Below, one piece after another: positions 1 through 10,571 of a stretch of DNA of 48,236 bases. Source of the stretch: Falciphora oryzae. Lineage: Eukaryota > Ascomycota > Sordariomycetes > Magnaporthales > Magnaporthaceae. Location: positions 3,517 through 51,752 of the forward strand of contig JNVV01000046.1 of the NCBI GenBank assembly GCA_000733355.1. Direction: 5' to 3'. The position numbers and the translations under genes are program-made. The stretch's first letter is position 1. Each line of letters starts with the position of its first letter. The notes beneath the pieces were generated by a model. It made no database searches. It saw only the letters and a program-made list of their open reading frames with translations, and was not told the origin of the DNA.

Positions 1-1034
1 TGGAAGCGGGACGCTTGAGAAGGACGGCTGGATGAGGAGCTATGAGAAGATGATGGATGCTAAGTAGCTGTGTAGAATGTCGAGAGAGCTGATAGGAAAA
101 AGGCTGCTGTTGCTGGTGTTATTGTGGTTGTGTGATAACGAGAAGTTTTGAAATGCCTCGAGACATGATGGCGAGCAGCATTCTTATACACGTACACTCG
201 TCGTCATACTGGGCACTCGTAAGTCTTGAAAGAATACCGGATGCGTTAAAGCCATCGCCCTGCCTCGTGGCTTGCGGTGGTGGCCCGCCTTTCCGCCGTC
301 CGGCGCAAAGCATTCTCCTCGCGATTAGAGATGCTTAGTAACGAAAAAACCGAGCCAGGAAGTGATCCTGAATCTCCCATAAGCAGTGACTGTGAATCCT
401 TTACCAGGCAGCGAAGAAGGCTTCGTTTAAGTTTTTCCATCGCGGACAGCCGCTGATCCCAGGGATGGTGAGTCGTGCCAAGGAGCGCAGGACGTTAGCC
501 CCCAATCAAAATTCAAAAATAAACCAGCTCAACGGGGCTTTCCCGAAAACTTGGGTCCAACGGCCTATGTGGCTATGGCAGTCCACAGCCGAGGACAGCC
601 TGCGGTTCGTTCCGGCTATTAGCCTGCCGCACGTACACTGGTGAGTCTGTTACTTGCGGGTTTAAACAAAGGCATGCGCAACGATGTAGTATTGTGGCTT
701 GTCCATAACGGTCCACTTTAAGCACTGGGTACCCACCTACCTTTATTACGTAGTAAGTATCAATGGTTGTTGGTTTTTCCGCCTTAGTGTGCCGGCAGTC
801 GGATATGATTGGTTGGAACGATATATGCCCCGCAGAGGCAAATTGGGAGCCTGTCTGCCTTGGGTGGCTGGGCAGAGGCTGTACTTTGCGGGCCCCATAC
901 TAGGCAGCGGAATCGGCAGGCAGTGCTGATTTGTTTTAGTAGCGCCATCCATTATCGAGCTTTGGATTCCAAGATCGGTATCCAAACACGCTGCTGTGCC
1001 TGGTCGGTGGCCTGTTCCTCCTCAACAAGATAGC
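1..1034. other. Region with no recognisable gene
   Basis: Mixed-composition, non-repetitive-looking DNA without a convincing gene. Short open frames exist on both strands (the best runs 251-456 on the plus strand), but none shows a recognisable domain or a coding pattern I trust. There is no RIP signature comparable to the downstream region. It probably holds intergenic DNA and the distal promoter of the gene at 1223. Confidence 0.5.
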
Positions 1035-1222
1035 ATACGTACGACGTATATATATCGGCCAGCATTTTCCACAGCCCGTTTGGGTGCGGTATTGTGTTTT
1101 ATCCCATGCATAACGACATTAGATGCCATTGACCTTTTTATTCTTGCTTGCACCCAAGTTACCTTTCTTTCGCGCTTGTTGCACACATTTGCACACACGC
1201 TTTCGCTCCACCCCCTATAAGA
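1035..1222 (+). promoter_or_regulatory. Candidate promoter and leader of the kinase-like gene
   Basis: A perfect inverted repeat ATACGT-ACG-ACGTAT (1035-1049) runs into a TATATATA stretch (about 1047-1054), roughly 170 bases upstream of the ATG at 1223. A pyrimidine-rich tract (about 1131-1215), typical of fungal transcription starts, lies between. The start context AGA-ATG-G has A at -3 and G at +4. This is inferred from composition and spacing only. Confidence 0.3.
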
Positions 1223-2059
1223 ATGGAGCGCGCCGGCACCGTTAGCTTCGAATGGACGTTAAACGACGATAAGGTCCGCGATGGGCGATATGGGCCCGTC
1301 TTTTTGGCCCTTAACAACGCCACAGGAGAGCTGCTTGCGGCAGAACGCCTCGACCTCGACCCGCCCGCGCTGGCCACGGCGCTCGCCCATCTCGACCAGA
1401 CCCCCGGATGCTACGACCAGGAATGGCAGCAGCACACCCTGCCATACTTTGGTTACCAGCCTAAGGGCGACCACACCTACGTGCTCACCGGCGTCGCCCA
1501 CGGCGGCACGCTCTCCGATTTCCTCGAGCCGCTACAAGGGGCAGTGCCTATGGACCTGGCGCGCAACATCATACGCTCCGTCGCTAAGGGCGTCGACGGG
1601 CTCCGCACCGCCCGAGGCCTTTCGGCCGTGCTGCCCGACGCGCGCCACGTCTGGGTAGACCACCTGGGTAACGCCAAAGTCGAGGCTCCGCTGCTGGACG
1701 TCGCTATGGCCGGCCAGATGCTGCCGCCTGCCCTGCTAGCGCTGCCGGAGCTCGTGGTCGGTGGGGCCGACGGCCTCCGTAAGGCAGACGGCTGGCTGCT
1801 TGGCGTCATCGCCGCCCAGGTGCTGTCGGGCAGGCCCGGCATCGTCGCCGACTACGCCTCGGCCACCTCGGTCGGGGCAGAGATCTCCAGGCAAGGCCAG
1901 ATAACCACGGCGTTGGAGCTCCTGGTGCCTGACCGCGAAGTGGCACTGCCCAAGGACCAGGCCGCGCTCGACTTCCTGTGCCAGTGCCTCACCGTCCGCA
2001 GTGACCAGCGGCCGGGATTATCCCAGCTTCGTGACCATGCTTTTCTTCGCGACGGATAG
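1223..2059 (+). CDS. Protein-kinase-fold protein lacking catalytic motifs (predicted pseudokinase, MAP3K/STE-like)
   Basis: Intact single-exon frame of 278 residues, GC-rich and free of RIP stops. The frame is open further upstream to 1148, but the ATG at 1223 has the better context and puts the kinase fold at the N-terminus. Kinase landmarks appear in order: a degenerate glycine loop (VRDGRYGPVFLA, about residues 18-29); a beta-3 strand reading LLAAERLDL, where VAIK-type lysine would be glutamate; HGGTLSDFL, like the hinge/alpha-D GGSL segment; an alpha-E helix RNIIRSVAKGVDGL; then LSAVLPDARHVWVDHLGNAKVEAP, where HRDLKxxN and DFG should sit but HRD, the catalytic Asp and DFG are all absent. 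An APE-like ALPEL, KADGWLLGV (subdomain IX Asp kept) and a C-terminal QRPGLSQLRDHAFL (subdomain XI Arg kept) complete the fold. The closest family flavour is the fungal MAP3K/STE group. I infer a non-catalytic scaffold or regulator, or a decaying duplicate. Confidence 0.75.
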   Translation: MERAGTVSFEWTLNDDKVRDGRYGPVFLALNNATGELLAAERLDLDPPALATALAHLDQTPGCYDQEWQQHTLPYFGYQPKGDHTYVLTGVAHGGTLSDFLEPLQGAVPMDLARNIIRSVAKGVDGLRTARGLSAVLPDARHVWVDHLGNAKVEAPLLDVAMAGQMLPPALLALPELVVGGADGLRKADGWLLGVIAAQVLSGRPGIVADYASATSVGAEISRQGQITTALELLVPDREVALPKDQAALDFLCQCLTVRSDQRPGLSQLRDHAFLRDG

Positions 2060-2322
2060 TGATGGCGAAAAGATTGAGTCGGACAGGCGCGTGGCATGGG
2101 GAAGCCGCTGGCTTGGCTGGGTGGGCGGGTGGCTACGGAGACAGTCACAATGGGTTGGAAGGGTGTGTAGGGTGGGGCGCGGCAAACGGACTTTGTGCGG
2201 TAAAGGAACGCTTAGCTCGGAGCGAAGGGGAACAGAAGCGTCCGTTTCTGGAGGCCAAAACCTCCGTTCCCAAACGCTCTTAATCCCAGTTTCTCCAAAT
2301 TTCTTTAATACCAAATACATCT
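2060..2322. other. 3' flank of the kinase-like gene
   Basis: Non-coding flank, moderately GC-rich at first and AT-rich toward 2300. It would hold the 3' UTR of the kinase-like gene. No clear polyadenylation signal or other feature was recognised. Confidence 0.4.
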
Positions 2323-2382
2323 GAGGGCCGAACTAGTACTCAGGTGGGTGACCACTGGGGAATCCTCAGTGTTGTATGTTTT
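2323..2382 (+). pseudogene. 5S rRNA 3' half (truncated)
   Basis: The stretch GAGGGCCGAACTAGTACTC, then GGTGGGTGACCAC, GAATCC and GTTGTATGTTTT matches the second half of fungal 5S rRNA in order and spacing (the box C region GGTGGGTGACCAC and the 3' end GTTGTATGTTT are the strongest). The 5' half, which would start ACATACGACC and contain box A, is not present upstream, so this is a truncated pseudogene. Pezizomycotina carry dispersed 5S genes, which fits an isolated copy. It is followed by AT-rich DNA to about 2529 with no other feature. Confidence 0.65.
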
Positions 2383-2529
2383 ATTATATTTTTGCTATTT
2401 CTTTTTATATTAACCTTGGCGAGCTGGATATGTAGGTAGTAGGTAGATACTCGCCAGAGGTCCCCCATGTGATGCTTATAGTAAATGTTGCAAGCCTTCT
2501 AATCGTGTGGTTTACTCTTTTTCCCCTAA

Positions 2530-3001
2530 AGTGGATTAGGTAACAAGCATTTTAGCCAAACTCTACGTGCCACCCGCGTCTATGACGGCCCTACCGCGGG
2601 TGCTACCGCCGCCCCCGGCCCCGCCGCCAACGCTGCCGCGGAAAGCCCAACAGGTCCGCCGGCCTTTGCAGGCCCGGCCCGCACGGCCGGCAGGGAAAAG
2701 CACCCTGCTAAAAGACCTAGGGTTTGCTCTAACAACCAATACGAAGTATTGGCGATGGAGTTAGACCTTCCCGAGCCCGAGGAGGTTACCGAAGTAACCA
2801 GAAACCCTTCGGAAAAGGCCGCCGCACCCGCCGGCCAACAACCTCAGGGCCAAAGCCCCCAATACACCGACGCCGCCTTTACGTATGCCAGCAGCCAACC
2901 AGAGGACGGAGCCAGCGTGTGGTAATAGGGCCCGGCGCCCGGGGCCTCGCCCCGAACGCCGCCGCGCCCTAACTGCCGCCCAAGCGAACGTTCGACGTAA
3001 C
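2530..3001 (+). pseudogene. LINE fragment 1: end of ORF1 and start of ORF2 (Tad1-like)
   Basis: An open frame without stops runs from 2530 to TAA at 2923-2925. It encodes a Pro/Ala-rich tail with basic PAKRPRV and then an acidic segment (ELDLPEPEEVTEVT), like the end of a LINE ORF1 (nucleic-acid-binding protein). About 50 bases on, another frame gives LTAAQANVRRNWVAAATLLQ, the typical beginning of a LINE ORF2 endonuclease domain. The frame breaks at 2997-3001 (GTAAC), the target site of element D, and resumes at 10259. Composition is GC-rich with little RIP. The true 5' end of the LINE is not visible; it may be 5'-truncated near 2530. Confidence 0.65.
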
Positions 3002-3526
3002 TGTAACACCCCACACAGAACCATGGCCAGCAGCCGCAGGGGACGCCACCGGTGACCACAAGGGAGGCTTCCGGGTGGTAGCCGGAGGGGCGCAAGCCCT
3101 GACGGATATGCGGATCAGGGGAGTTTAACTTTGCGACACGCGCGCCGATCAGCCCCCGCAAATTAGCCCGGCCCGGAACCCTAAAAGAGACGAAATATAT
3201 CCGGCTCCGACGGACGCCGCGGAGGAGGCAGCGTGCCGACAATAACTGAAAGGCAGACCCCGACGGACGCTACGAAGGAGGAGGTAGCGCCGACGACAGC
3301 CGAAGGACGGCCGGAGGGTTAAAGCATAAGGAGGGCCCGAAAGACCCCTTGTGAAGGAGGTCCAAAGGGCAAGCTATCGTTTTTGTTTTACGATTAATAC
3401 AATTTGTTAAGTTTTAACGAATACGATTGTTAAGCTGCTGAACTTTTGAAACCTCCCTGCGAGAACCCCCTTTTTTTAGGCCTGATATTACTGTAGCTGG
3501 TTATAGTAAGGCGGAGGTTTGTTACA
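3002..3526 (+). repeat. LTR of element D (5')
   Basis: 525 bases, TG...CA ends, same length as the right copy. The differences I compared between the two are transitions, as expected from RIP. It is followed by ATTCGATAGCTTCC rather than a TGG primer-binding site. Confidence 0.9.
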
Positions 3527-3572
3527 ATTCGATAGCTTCCTTTGCTTAAACCTTTAGCATTTACTAGTTACC

Positions 3573-4954
3573 ATATCGGATTTTGACGATTTCGTTGATA
3601 TTAACGACCTAGGCTAGGACGAGGATTTAGGAACGGGAACATCCACCCTTCCCTTTGGACGCGAGCAATTTACCCCCAACAACCTTCGTAAATACCCTAA
3701 CTTTAGCATCCATAGCGTTATATCCTACATTCGTTCGCAGCTCGTTTATTACGTAACGCGAAATTGCATCCCTATCAAAATTTTGCTATAGTTCCAGAAA
3801 GCATTTGTGGAACGGAAGGCAGTTCGCGAGGCTTTTGGCCTCCTAAACGATTTGGACGATCCAAATCGCCCTAACTACGAGCCCTAAGTTCCGGCTCGTT
3901 CCTAAAGTTTAACCCTAAGGCAGTACGGTTAAGAGGTCAACCGCCCGTTAGGAAAACCCGGCAATTAGTCGATACCCCGGGTACCGTCGCACTATACCCT
4001 AATGAGGGACGACGACGAAAAAGACGATATTTTTTTTCGTACGATAAAAACAAAGGCAGTTATAAAATTTTATGGAAAATGCCCGAGTTGAAGCTTCCAA
4101 ATTTAGTGTAGAATTTCGACTATTGGGAAAGCAAGTTTGACCTTACGTTTAAAGCTAACTTTAACTGTTTTACTACGGCTAAATCGCGTATCGCAGCCGC
4201 TGTCGGAACTTTCGATAGCGATTTTAACTCCGCTTATAACGGCTCGCGTAAAGCTAGCCCGGTATTGGGCTTATATTGGCGCAAATTTATGCGATAGCTT
4301 CGTAATACCACATTGCGAGGAGATTTTTTATTTTTAAGGGCTACCAACGATTTATAGCAACTTATGCAAAAAAATAACGAGGACTTTAGTGTTTTCGCAG
4401 TACGGTACCGACGTATATGCGGCGAAGTAAAATAAATAGCAGATATTAACAGTTACGTTATCCGTTTGGTTTTTGCTTTAAAAGTCCAAGTTACCCGCGG
4501 AATGCATTACAAAACGGAGACTTTGGAAGATTTCATCGCTATAGCCCAAATCCTTTGGGATATTTTAGGTACGGGTGCTCGCGCCTCGTACGACGAGAAG
4601 AAAGATTCCTATAAGTCCTTTTATAAAAAGGATTAAAAGGAATCGAATAAGGACGGGAAGCACAAGTTTTGAAACAAGCAAGAGGGGCGTAACTAACGTA
4701 ACGGCAATGGCAAAGGCAACGGACGCTCGACGCTTTTAAACGCCGAACGCTAACGACGCCGGGATGAAGGCGTATGCTTTAAGTGCGGCAAGCCTAACTA
4801 TATAGCGAAAGATTGCAAAAACCCCTTTTCCGCTACTAAACCTTCGACTAAGGAAGGCGAATCCCCCTAGGGGGAAAAAGCTAAGGTTAATTCTTTAAAG
4901 CGCCGGAAGGAGGAAAGTGGAGAAAAGCAGAGCGAGAAGCGCTAGAAAAACTAA
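3573..4954 (+). pseudogene. Gag of element D (broken)
   Basis: Homologous along its length to the element E gag at 16451-17818. The start codon reads ATA (3573-3575) where E has ATG, so initiation has been lost by one G-to-A change. Multiple TAG/TAA stops interrupt it, and its length is not a multiple of three against E, so there is also an indel. A zinc knuckle is visible near 4775-4820 (CFKCGKPNYIAKDC, with Tyr replacing the His of CX2CX4HX4C). It ends at TAA 4952-4954, as E does. It would have formed the virus-like particle; it is non-functional now. Confidence 0.8.
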
Positions 4955-5963
4955 AGGGGAACCCGGTTATCCCCGTACCGACGTTCCGTAACGACTAGAT
5001 ACGCACAGCCCTTGCGCTTGTTACTAAAGGGACCGTTAGCTTTTCTAACGGCGGCCCAAAAGTTGAGGTCGAGGTCGGTTTAAATACGTTCGCTGAAATT
5101 AATACCGTTTTTATCACTTTTTGCAAATCCTTGGGCTATAAGCTATGTAACCGTCCTAAATACGATTACTAATCCTTTACTTTCACCGCCGCAAGCGATT
5201 AGGGCGTTAAGATTTATAGTGTTTACTATTTACGATTAAGCCTTCGTAATTAGAATGGCATTCCGGTGGAAGTTATCCGGCTATTCCTCGCTATCGAACG
5301 AAATTTGGCAAACGCCCCTATTTTTGTAAGCATGCCACTAATGCAGGAACTGGCTATGGACCTCTACCCGGCTAAAAGCACCTGGTGTTTTAACTAACGT
5401 TTTCGTATTTATCAGCTATCCGCGTACTATTTCCAAAGGAGCTTTTAAGCTAAAGATCGCGTGTTTATTTATTTTTTTCGCTTTAACCTTTTTATCGGTA
5501 GCACCGGGGAAGACGACCTTTTCGAAAACCGTTTAAACGAACCGCTAGATTTGAAAAACGTCCTTGCAAATTTACGGATAAGCTATTTCGACGTATTCGA
5601 CGTCCGCAAAGGGAAAATGCTTCCAAAGCATAGCTACGGCGACCATGCCATTAATTTGCTCCTAAGCAAAAAGCTTTTATGGAAGCAGATTTACCACTTG
5701 TTTCCAGCTAAATCGACGGCATTCCAGGAGTACCTTACCGATGCCCTCGTATAAGGCATTATTTGCGAGTTACAGTTACTAGTAAGAGCCCCTGTTATTT
5801 TCGTTCCGAAAAAAGACGGCACGTTATAATTATGCGTTAACTATCGAGGATTTAACGACATTACCATTAAAAATAAAGTACCGTTTCCGTTAATTGGGGA
5901 AATGCTTAACCGTTTAAACGGTGCTAAATGTTTGTTTAAAATCGATTTCGTTAATGCGTATTA

Positions 5964-6282
5964 TGTTGGATTAGTATTCCAGCACTATTCCGGCGCATGC
6001 ACTCGAGGGATCTGGAAGCCTGGAAGGCTTGGGAGGCCCGGGCCCTCCGGGGCCCATAGGGCCCACGGGGCCCACAAGGCCCCGTGACCTGGAGGGCCAA
6101 GCCCTGATTGGCAATGTATATAAGGGGCTTGGTTGCCCTCCCTCTCTAGCAGATAGATCCCTTTCCTCTTCACGCGCACAATAGAGGATCCAACCAACCA
6201 GTAGGATCCGTGTTCGTCACTCCTGGGAGATCTCCGTGCCCGGCCCCCATTGGGGCCAACAGGAGTACCACTCCTACCAACA
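5964..6282 (+). mobile_element. Solo LTR, family F, in element D
   Basis: 319-bp TGTTGG...CCAACA sequence flanked by a perfect 5-bp duplication TATTA (5959-5963, 6283-6287), inserted in the RT of D between NAYY and the next residues. GC-rich, with a cluster of GGGCCC-type palindromes (about 6028-6085) and a promoter-like TATATAA at 6117-6123 just after an inverted CCAAT (ATTGG). Orientation is assigned from the TATA box. No RIP signature, unlike its host, so it is a late arrival or its family is low-copy. Confidence 0.8.
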
Positions 6283-6423
6283 TATTACCAATTTTGCATT
6301 AAAAAGGGGGACGAATGGAAAACCGCGTTCCGTACCAAATACGGGCACTACGAATACCTCGTGCTACCGTTTAGATTTACCAACGCCCCGGCATCGTTCC
6401 AAATTTACATTAACAAGGCCTTA

Positions 6424-6718
6424 TGTCACACGGAAAAACCCGTGGACCCAACTAGTCGGCATCACGAGTCGGCCTCACGGAGGTTCGAAGACCCGCATAG
6501 GCGGTCAACGGACCTAAGGCCAAGCGGTGAAGGTCGGAAGGCAGTGTGAATCATGTACTCGATACTTCGCACGGATCACAAAGGGTCTATATAAACCCTG
6601 CCATCTCCTATGTCCTTCACGAAAGATTCCTTCCTCCTCAAGCATCTCTTGAGCCCATAGAAAGATTATCTGCAATCTAGAGATTCTTTCTCCAAGCCGT
6701 CTTTGACCCCTTGTTACA
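6424..6718 (+). mobile_element. Solo LTR, family B, in element D
   Basis: 295-bp TGTCACACGG...TTGTTACA sequence identical in extent to the LTRs of the B elements downstream, flanked by CCTTA (6419-6423, 6719-6723). TATATAA at 6598-6604. It lies in the RT of D shortly before the YxDD box. It shows that family B was active after D inserted. Confidence 0.9.
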
Positions 6719-9700
6719 CCTTACGGGGCTTAGTGGACGATTTCGTTATCGTTTATTTAAACGATATCCTCATTTATTCCGGTAGTAAAAAGGAGCACTA
6801 GCACCACCTAAAGCTGGTTTTGGATCGATTTCGCAGCTTTAAATTTTATGCCAATCCTAAAAAGTGTACCTTTTTTTAGCAAGAACTTAAGTTCCTAAGT
6901 TTTATCGTTAATACCGAAAGGTTTAAAATGGATCTTGCGCGTATTTAAATCGTTCGCGAATGGATCGACCACCTATTTCGCACGTATAAAAACATTTAGG
7001 TTTTTGTGGGATTTTGCAACTTTTATCGACGGTTTATCCACGGCTTTTCCCGCATAGCGAAGCCTTTGCACGACCTGTTGCAAAAAATAAAAAACGGACG
7101 TAAGCCCGGCCAAATAGGCTATTACTGGCAGGAACCTTAACAGCAGGCATTCGAGGACCTAATTAACGCGTTTACGACCGCACTAATGCTGCGGCATTAC
7201 AACCCGATTTTACTATTACGGGTCGAAACAAACGTTTCCGACTTTGCCATAGCAGGCATTTTATCGCAAAAATACGACGGCTAGTGGCACTTTATAGCTT
7301 ATTGGTCCCAAAAGTTTAAAGGTGCCGAAATTCGGTATCCTATGTACGATAAGGAATTTTTCGCAATAGTGGGAAATTTTCGCCATTGGCGATATTATTT
7401 CGAGGGGGCGCAAGCTACGGAGGTGTTTTCGGATTATAAAAACTTTAAAGCTTTTATAAAGCAAAAGCGCTTAAACGGACGATAGGCACGCTAACTATTG
7501 CAATTAGCACCCTACGATTTCGAAATTAAATACCGGCCAGGGTTTTTAAACCCAGCTAACGCTCCGTTTCGCCGGCCGGATTATATGGACGGTCGCAAAA
7601 AAGGATAGGAGATTTTTATTAAAAAACTTTTGCCGACGCTATTTAATAAAATAGGTCGGGAATAAAACGTGTTTGTTTATAAGCAGCACGCAAAAGATAT
7701 TGCCGAAGGAGCGTCGTTTAATAAGCCTCCCCAGCTAGTGAGCGCAGAGAGCGCACCTAACGAGCAATCCCTTAAAAATTTTATTTTTGACCGGCGAAGC
7801 GAGCGGGATAGCGTACGTTTGGTACAATTTACGTTAGCCGACGATTCAAACGCTTTTAAGGTTATCTATGCCTTATAAGTGCAATTTGTTACTCGTTAGG
7901 AGGCACGCATTGCTTTGGATTGGTTTAAAAGCAGCGTAACTACGGATTCCCCGGAAAAGATTTTAACGCCGCTAAGGAAATGGATTAGGGACGTACAAAA
8001 GCGGGATCCGGCAAGTATAAATTTGTTTAAAAGGCTGATAGTAGTTAAAAAGCCCCGTTTGGCAGTACCTAACGTAAAATACACCGTACCGCACTAAAAT
8101 ACTACGATAACGATTCGGTAGCAAAAAGCATCGTACTTCCACCTAGCTAACGGTAACGAGTTAATTTTCCAGGGAAATTAGGTTTATGTCCTTGCAAACG
8201 AGGCTTTAAAAACCGAAATCCTAAAACAGTTTTACGATTTCCCGGGAGCCGGTTACTAGGGCGTAGCCAAAACTTTAAATCTTATTTAACGCTTTTTTTA
8301 GTAGGATAAAATTAAGGGGGATGTTACGGCATATGTGGCATCGTGCTTTTAATGCTAAAGGAAAGCGATTTATCGTTACAAGCTTTACGGCAAATTTAAA
8401 CCCCTACTACCGCTAAAAAACGGGCAGTTTATAAAAGAAATCTTTTTGGACTGAGTGACCAGCTTACTTAAAAGCAGGACGGCGGGTGGTTAGGTTTTTA
8501 ACGCGATTTTCGTTATCGTGTGCCGATTAACCAAGTACGTGGTCCTTATCCCTATACGAACTAACATAAGTACAGGACAGTTCGCAAAGCTGTTTTTCGA
8601 GCGTATCGAATACGTATTCGGTACCCCCAAAAGCATCGTTAGCGATCGCGATAGCCGTATTACCAGTGGCTTTTGGAAAAAAATGTGCAAATACCAGATT
8701 ATCAAAAAACGCATATCGACCGCCTACTATCCTTAAACGGACGGGTAAACGGAAGTTTTTAACCGCGTTATCGAAGATTACTTCCGCAGCTATTGCGCCG
8801 GTTCGGAAAACTCCTGGGTATTACTGCTACCGTTAGTAGCTTACGCTTATAACAATAGCAGGAACTTTATTACAAAGCACTCGCCGTTTTATTTTTTATA
8901 CGGATCGGATTGCGAGATGCGGATTGATATCGCGGATAATATCCCTAAAGGGAGGGTACCCGCAGCAAAAAACCGCATCGAACAATTTTATGCATTGCGT
9001 AAAAAGCTTAAAAAGACGTTGCTGCAGGCATAAAAACGGTTAGCTAAATATTACAATAGAAACCACATCCTTATGCAATTTACAGTTGGAGATTTGGTTA
9101 AAATATTTACGAAAAACCTGCGTTTAAAAAACAAAAAGTTAGCATTTAAATAAATCGGTCCCTTCCGGATTACCGAACGCATAGGCTAGTAGGCTTACCG
9201 TTTAGCATTTCCCGAGCATTACCGCCGTTTTTACGACGTTATTCCCGTATAAAACCTCGAGCGGTATATTGCTAAAGAATAAAAAAACGAGGTGCCGCTA
9301 CCTATACTAAAGTACGAGGACGACTAAAAGGAATGGGAGGTCGAAAAAGTACGAAATAAAGGACGGATTTGAAGCAAAAAGTACTACCTGGTTAAGTGGA
9401 AGGATTGGCCGGCAGAGTATAACATTTGGGAGCCTGAAGAATACCTTCGCGACGCACCCACGAAAGTACGAGCTTTTTAAAGGGCCCGGAACAAAAGGAA
9501 TTGAGAGATCTGCGAGCTTTAGGACGTAGAGCCAAGCAGTGAAAAAGGGGACATTTGAAATCGCTAAATTGGTTATCCTTTTTTAAAGGTTTTATTGGAG
9601 ACCAGCGCTTACTTTAGGCGAGGGAAAAAGACGGTTAACGCCTTTGCGAGTTTACGAAGATTTGTCGTTGCATTAGGGAAAAAGAGAAAGATAGAAGCCG

Positions 9701-9728
9701 AGGACAGCTTTTTTAGGAAGGGGATAGT

Positions 9729-10253
9729 TGTAACACCCCACATAGAACCATAGCCAGCAGCCGTAGGGGACGCCACCGGTAACCACAAAGGAGGCTTCCG
9801 GGTGGTAGCCGGAAGGGCGTAAGCCCTAACGGATATGCGGATTAGGGGAGTTTAACTTTGCGATACGCGCGCCGATTAGCTCCCGCAAATTAGCCCGGCC
9901 CGGAACTTTAAAAGAGACGAAACATATCCGGCTCCGACGGACGCCGCGGAGGAGGCAGCGTGCCGATAACAACCGAAAAGCAGACCCCGACGGACGCTAC
10001 GAAGGAAGAGGCAGCGCCGACGACAGCCGAAGGACGGCCGGAGGGTTAAAGCATAAGGAGGGCCCGAAAGACCCCCTGTAAAGGAGGTCCGAAGGGCAAA
10101 CTATCGTTTTTGTTTTACGATTAATACAACTTGTTGAGTTTTGACGAATACGACTGTTGAGCTGCTGAACCTTTAAGACCTCTTTGCGAGAACCCCCCTT
10201 TTCCAGGCCTGACACTACTGTAGCTGGCTATAGTAGGGCGGAGGCCTGTTACA
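9729..10253 (+). repeat. LTR of element D (3')
   Basis: 525 bases, TGTAACACC...TGTTACA, matching 3002-3526. It ends at the GTAAC duplication (10254-10258), after which the LINE frame resumes. Confidence 0.9.
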
Positions 10254-10571
10254 GTAACTGGGTGGCAGCGGCTACTTTGCTCCAACTATTTTGGAGCTAA
10301 AACATCGACGTGGTGCTAATGCAGGAGCCCCCTACCGCGTGGAAAGGGAAGTTAATGCTTTGCACCCACCCGTCGTACGAGCTATTCACCCCGGTAGATA
10401 GCTGGCACGACGACCAAACCAGACCTAGGGTAATCACCTACGTGCGAAAGAACCCGGGGCTCCGGCCGGTAGCGGACCGGCCGGCAGGTAACACCCGGGA
10501 TATCCTTTGGCTTACCGTTGCTGGGTGCACCTTCGTTAACGTATATAGGCCTTTAGGGAACCCTTCGGAAC
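10254..10571 (+). pseudogene. LINE fragment 2: ORF2 endonuclease, N-terminal part
   Basis: Continues the frame of fragment 1 after the GTAAC duplication. It shows NIDVVLMQEPPT (the QEP motif of APE-like LINE endonucleases), a HPSYELFTPVDSW segment, RPRVITYVRKN and DILWLTVAGCTFVNVYRPLG. These are the successive conserved blocks of Tad1-like LINE endonucleases. One in-frame TAA precedes NIDVV, probably a RIP change from CAA. The frame is cut at GGAAC (10567-10571) by element E and continues at 18373. Confidence 0.8.

Larger units (their letters stand above)
4955..9504 (+). pseudogene. Pol of element D: protease, RT, RNase H, integrase, chromodomain (broken)
   Basis: Domains by comparison with E: protease about 5040-5400; RT about 5800-7100, split by solo LTRs at 5964 and 6424; RNase H about 7200-7600; integrase about 8330-9200; chromodomain about 9320-9480. 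The RT box reads YLND (6754-6765) instead of YLDD. Integrase keeps IVSDRDSRITS, but stops fall beside the other catalytic motifs (LD-stop-VTS and TDG-stop-TEV). The chromodomain core WEVEKV...YYLVKWKDWPAEYNIWEPEE is still legible. The final stop is TGA at 9502-9504. Dozens of C-to-T and G-to-A changes make it inactive. Confidence 0.85.
3002..10253 (+). mobile_element. LTR retrotransposon D (Ty3/Gypsy, chromodomain type), RIP-inactivated
   Basis: Full-length element bounded by 525-bp LTRs (3002-3526 and 9729-10253), both TGTAACACC...TGTTACA, with a 5-bp target duplication GTAAC (2997-3001 and 10254-10258). A purine-rich tract AGGAAGGGGATAG abuts the right LTR, confirming plus orientation. Order is gag, protease, RT, RNase H, integrase, chromodomain. 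It is heavily RIP-mutated, with dozens of TAG/TAA in place of CAG/CAA. Two solo LTRs sit inside pol. The internal region is shared with element E, whose LTRs are only partly related. Confidence 0.92.

Noticed and set aside
251..456. Open frame ending LSFSIADSR with a Ser/Arg-rich tail
   Set aside because: No ATG at its beginning, only a short ATG-start version (331-456), no domain and no supporting neighbours; not enough to call a gene.
1148..1222. Upstream in-frame extension of the kinase-like gene with a Leu/Ala/His-rich start (possible signal peptide)
   Set aside because: The segment comes from the pyrimidine-rich leader, and the ATG at 1223 has a better context and fits the kinase fold start.
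6028..6085. GGGCCC palindrome cluster read as a separate element
   Set aside because: It lies wholly within the 319-bp solo LTR F defined by TG/CA ends and the TATTA duplication.
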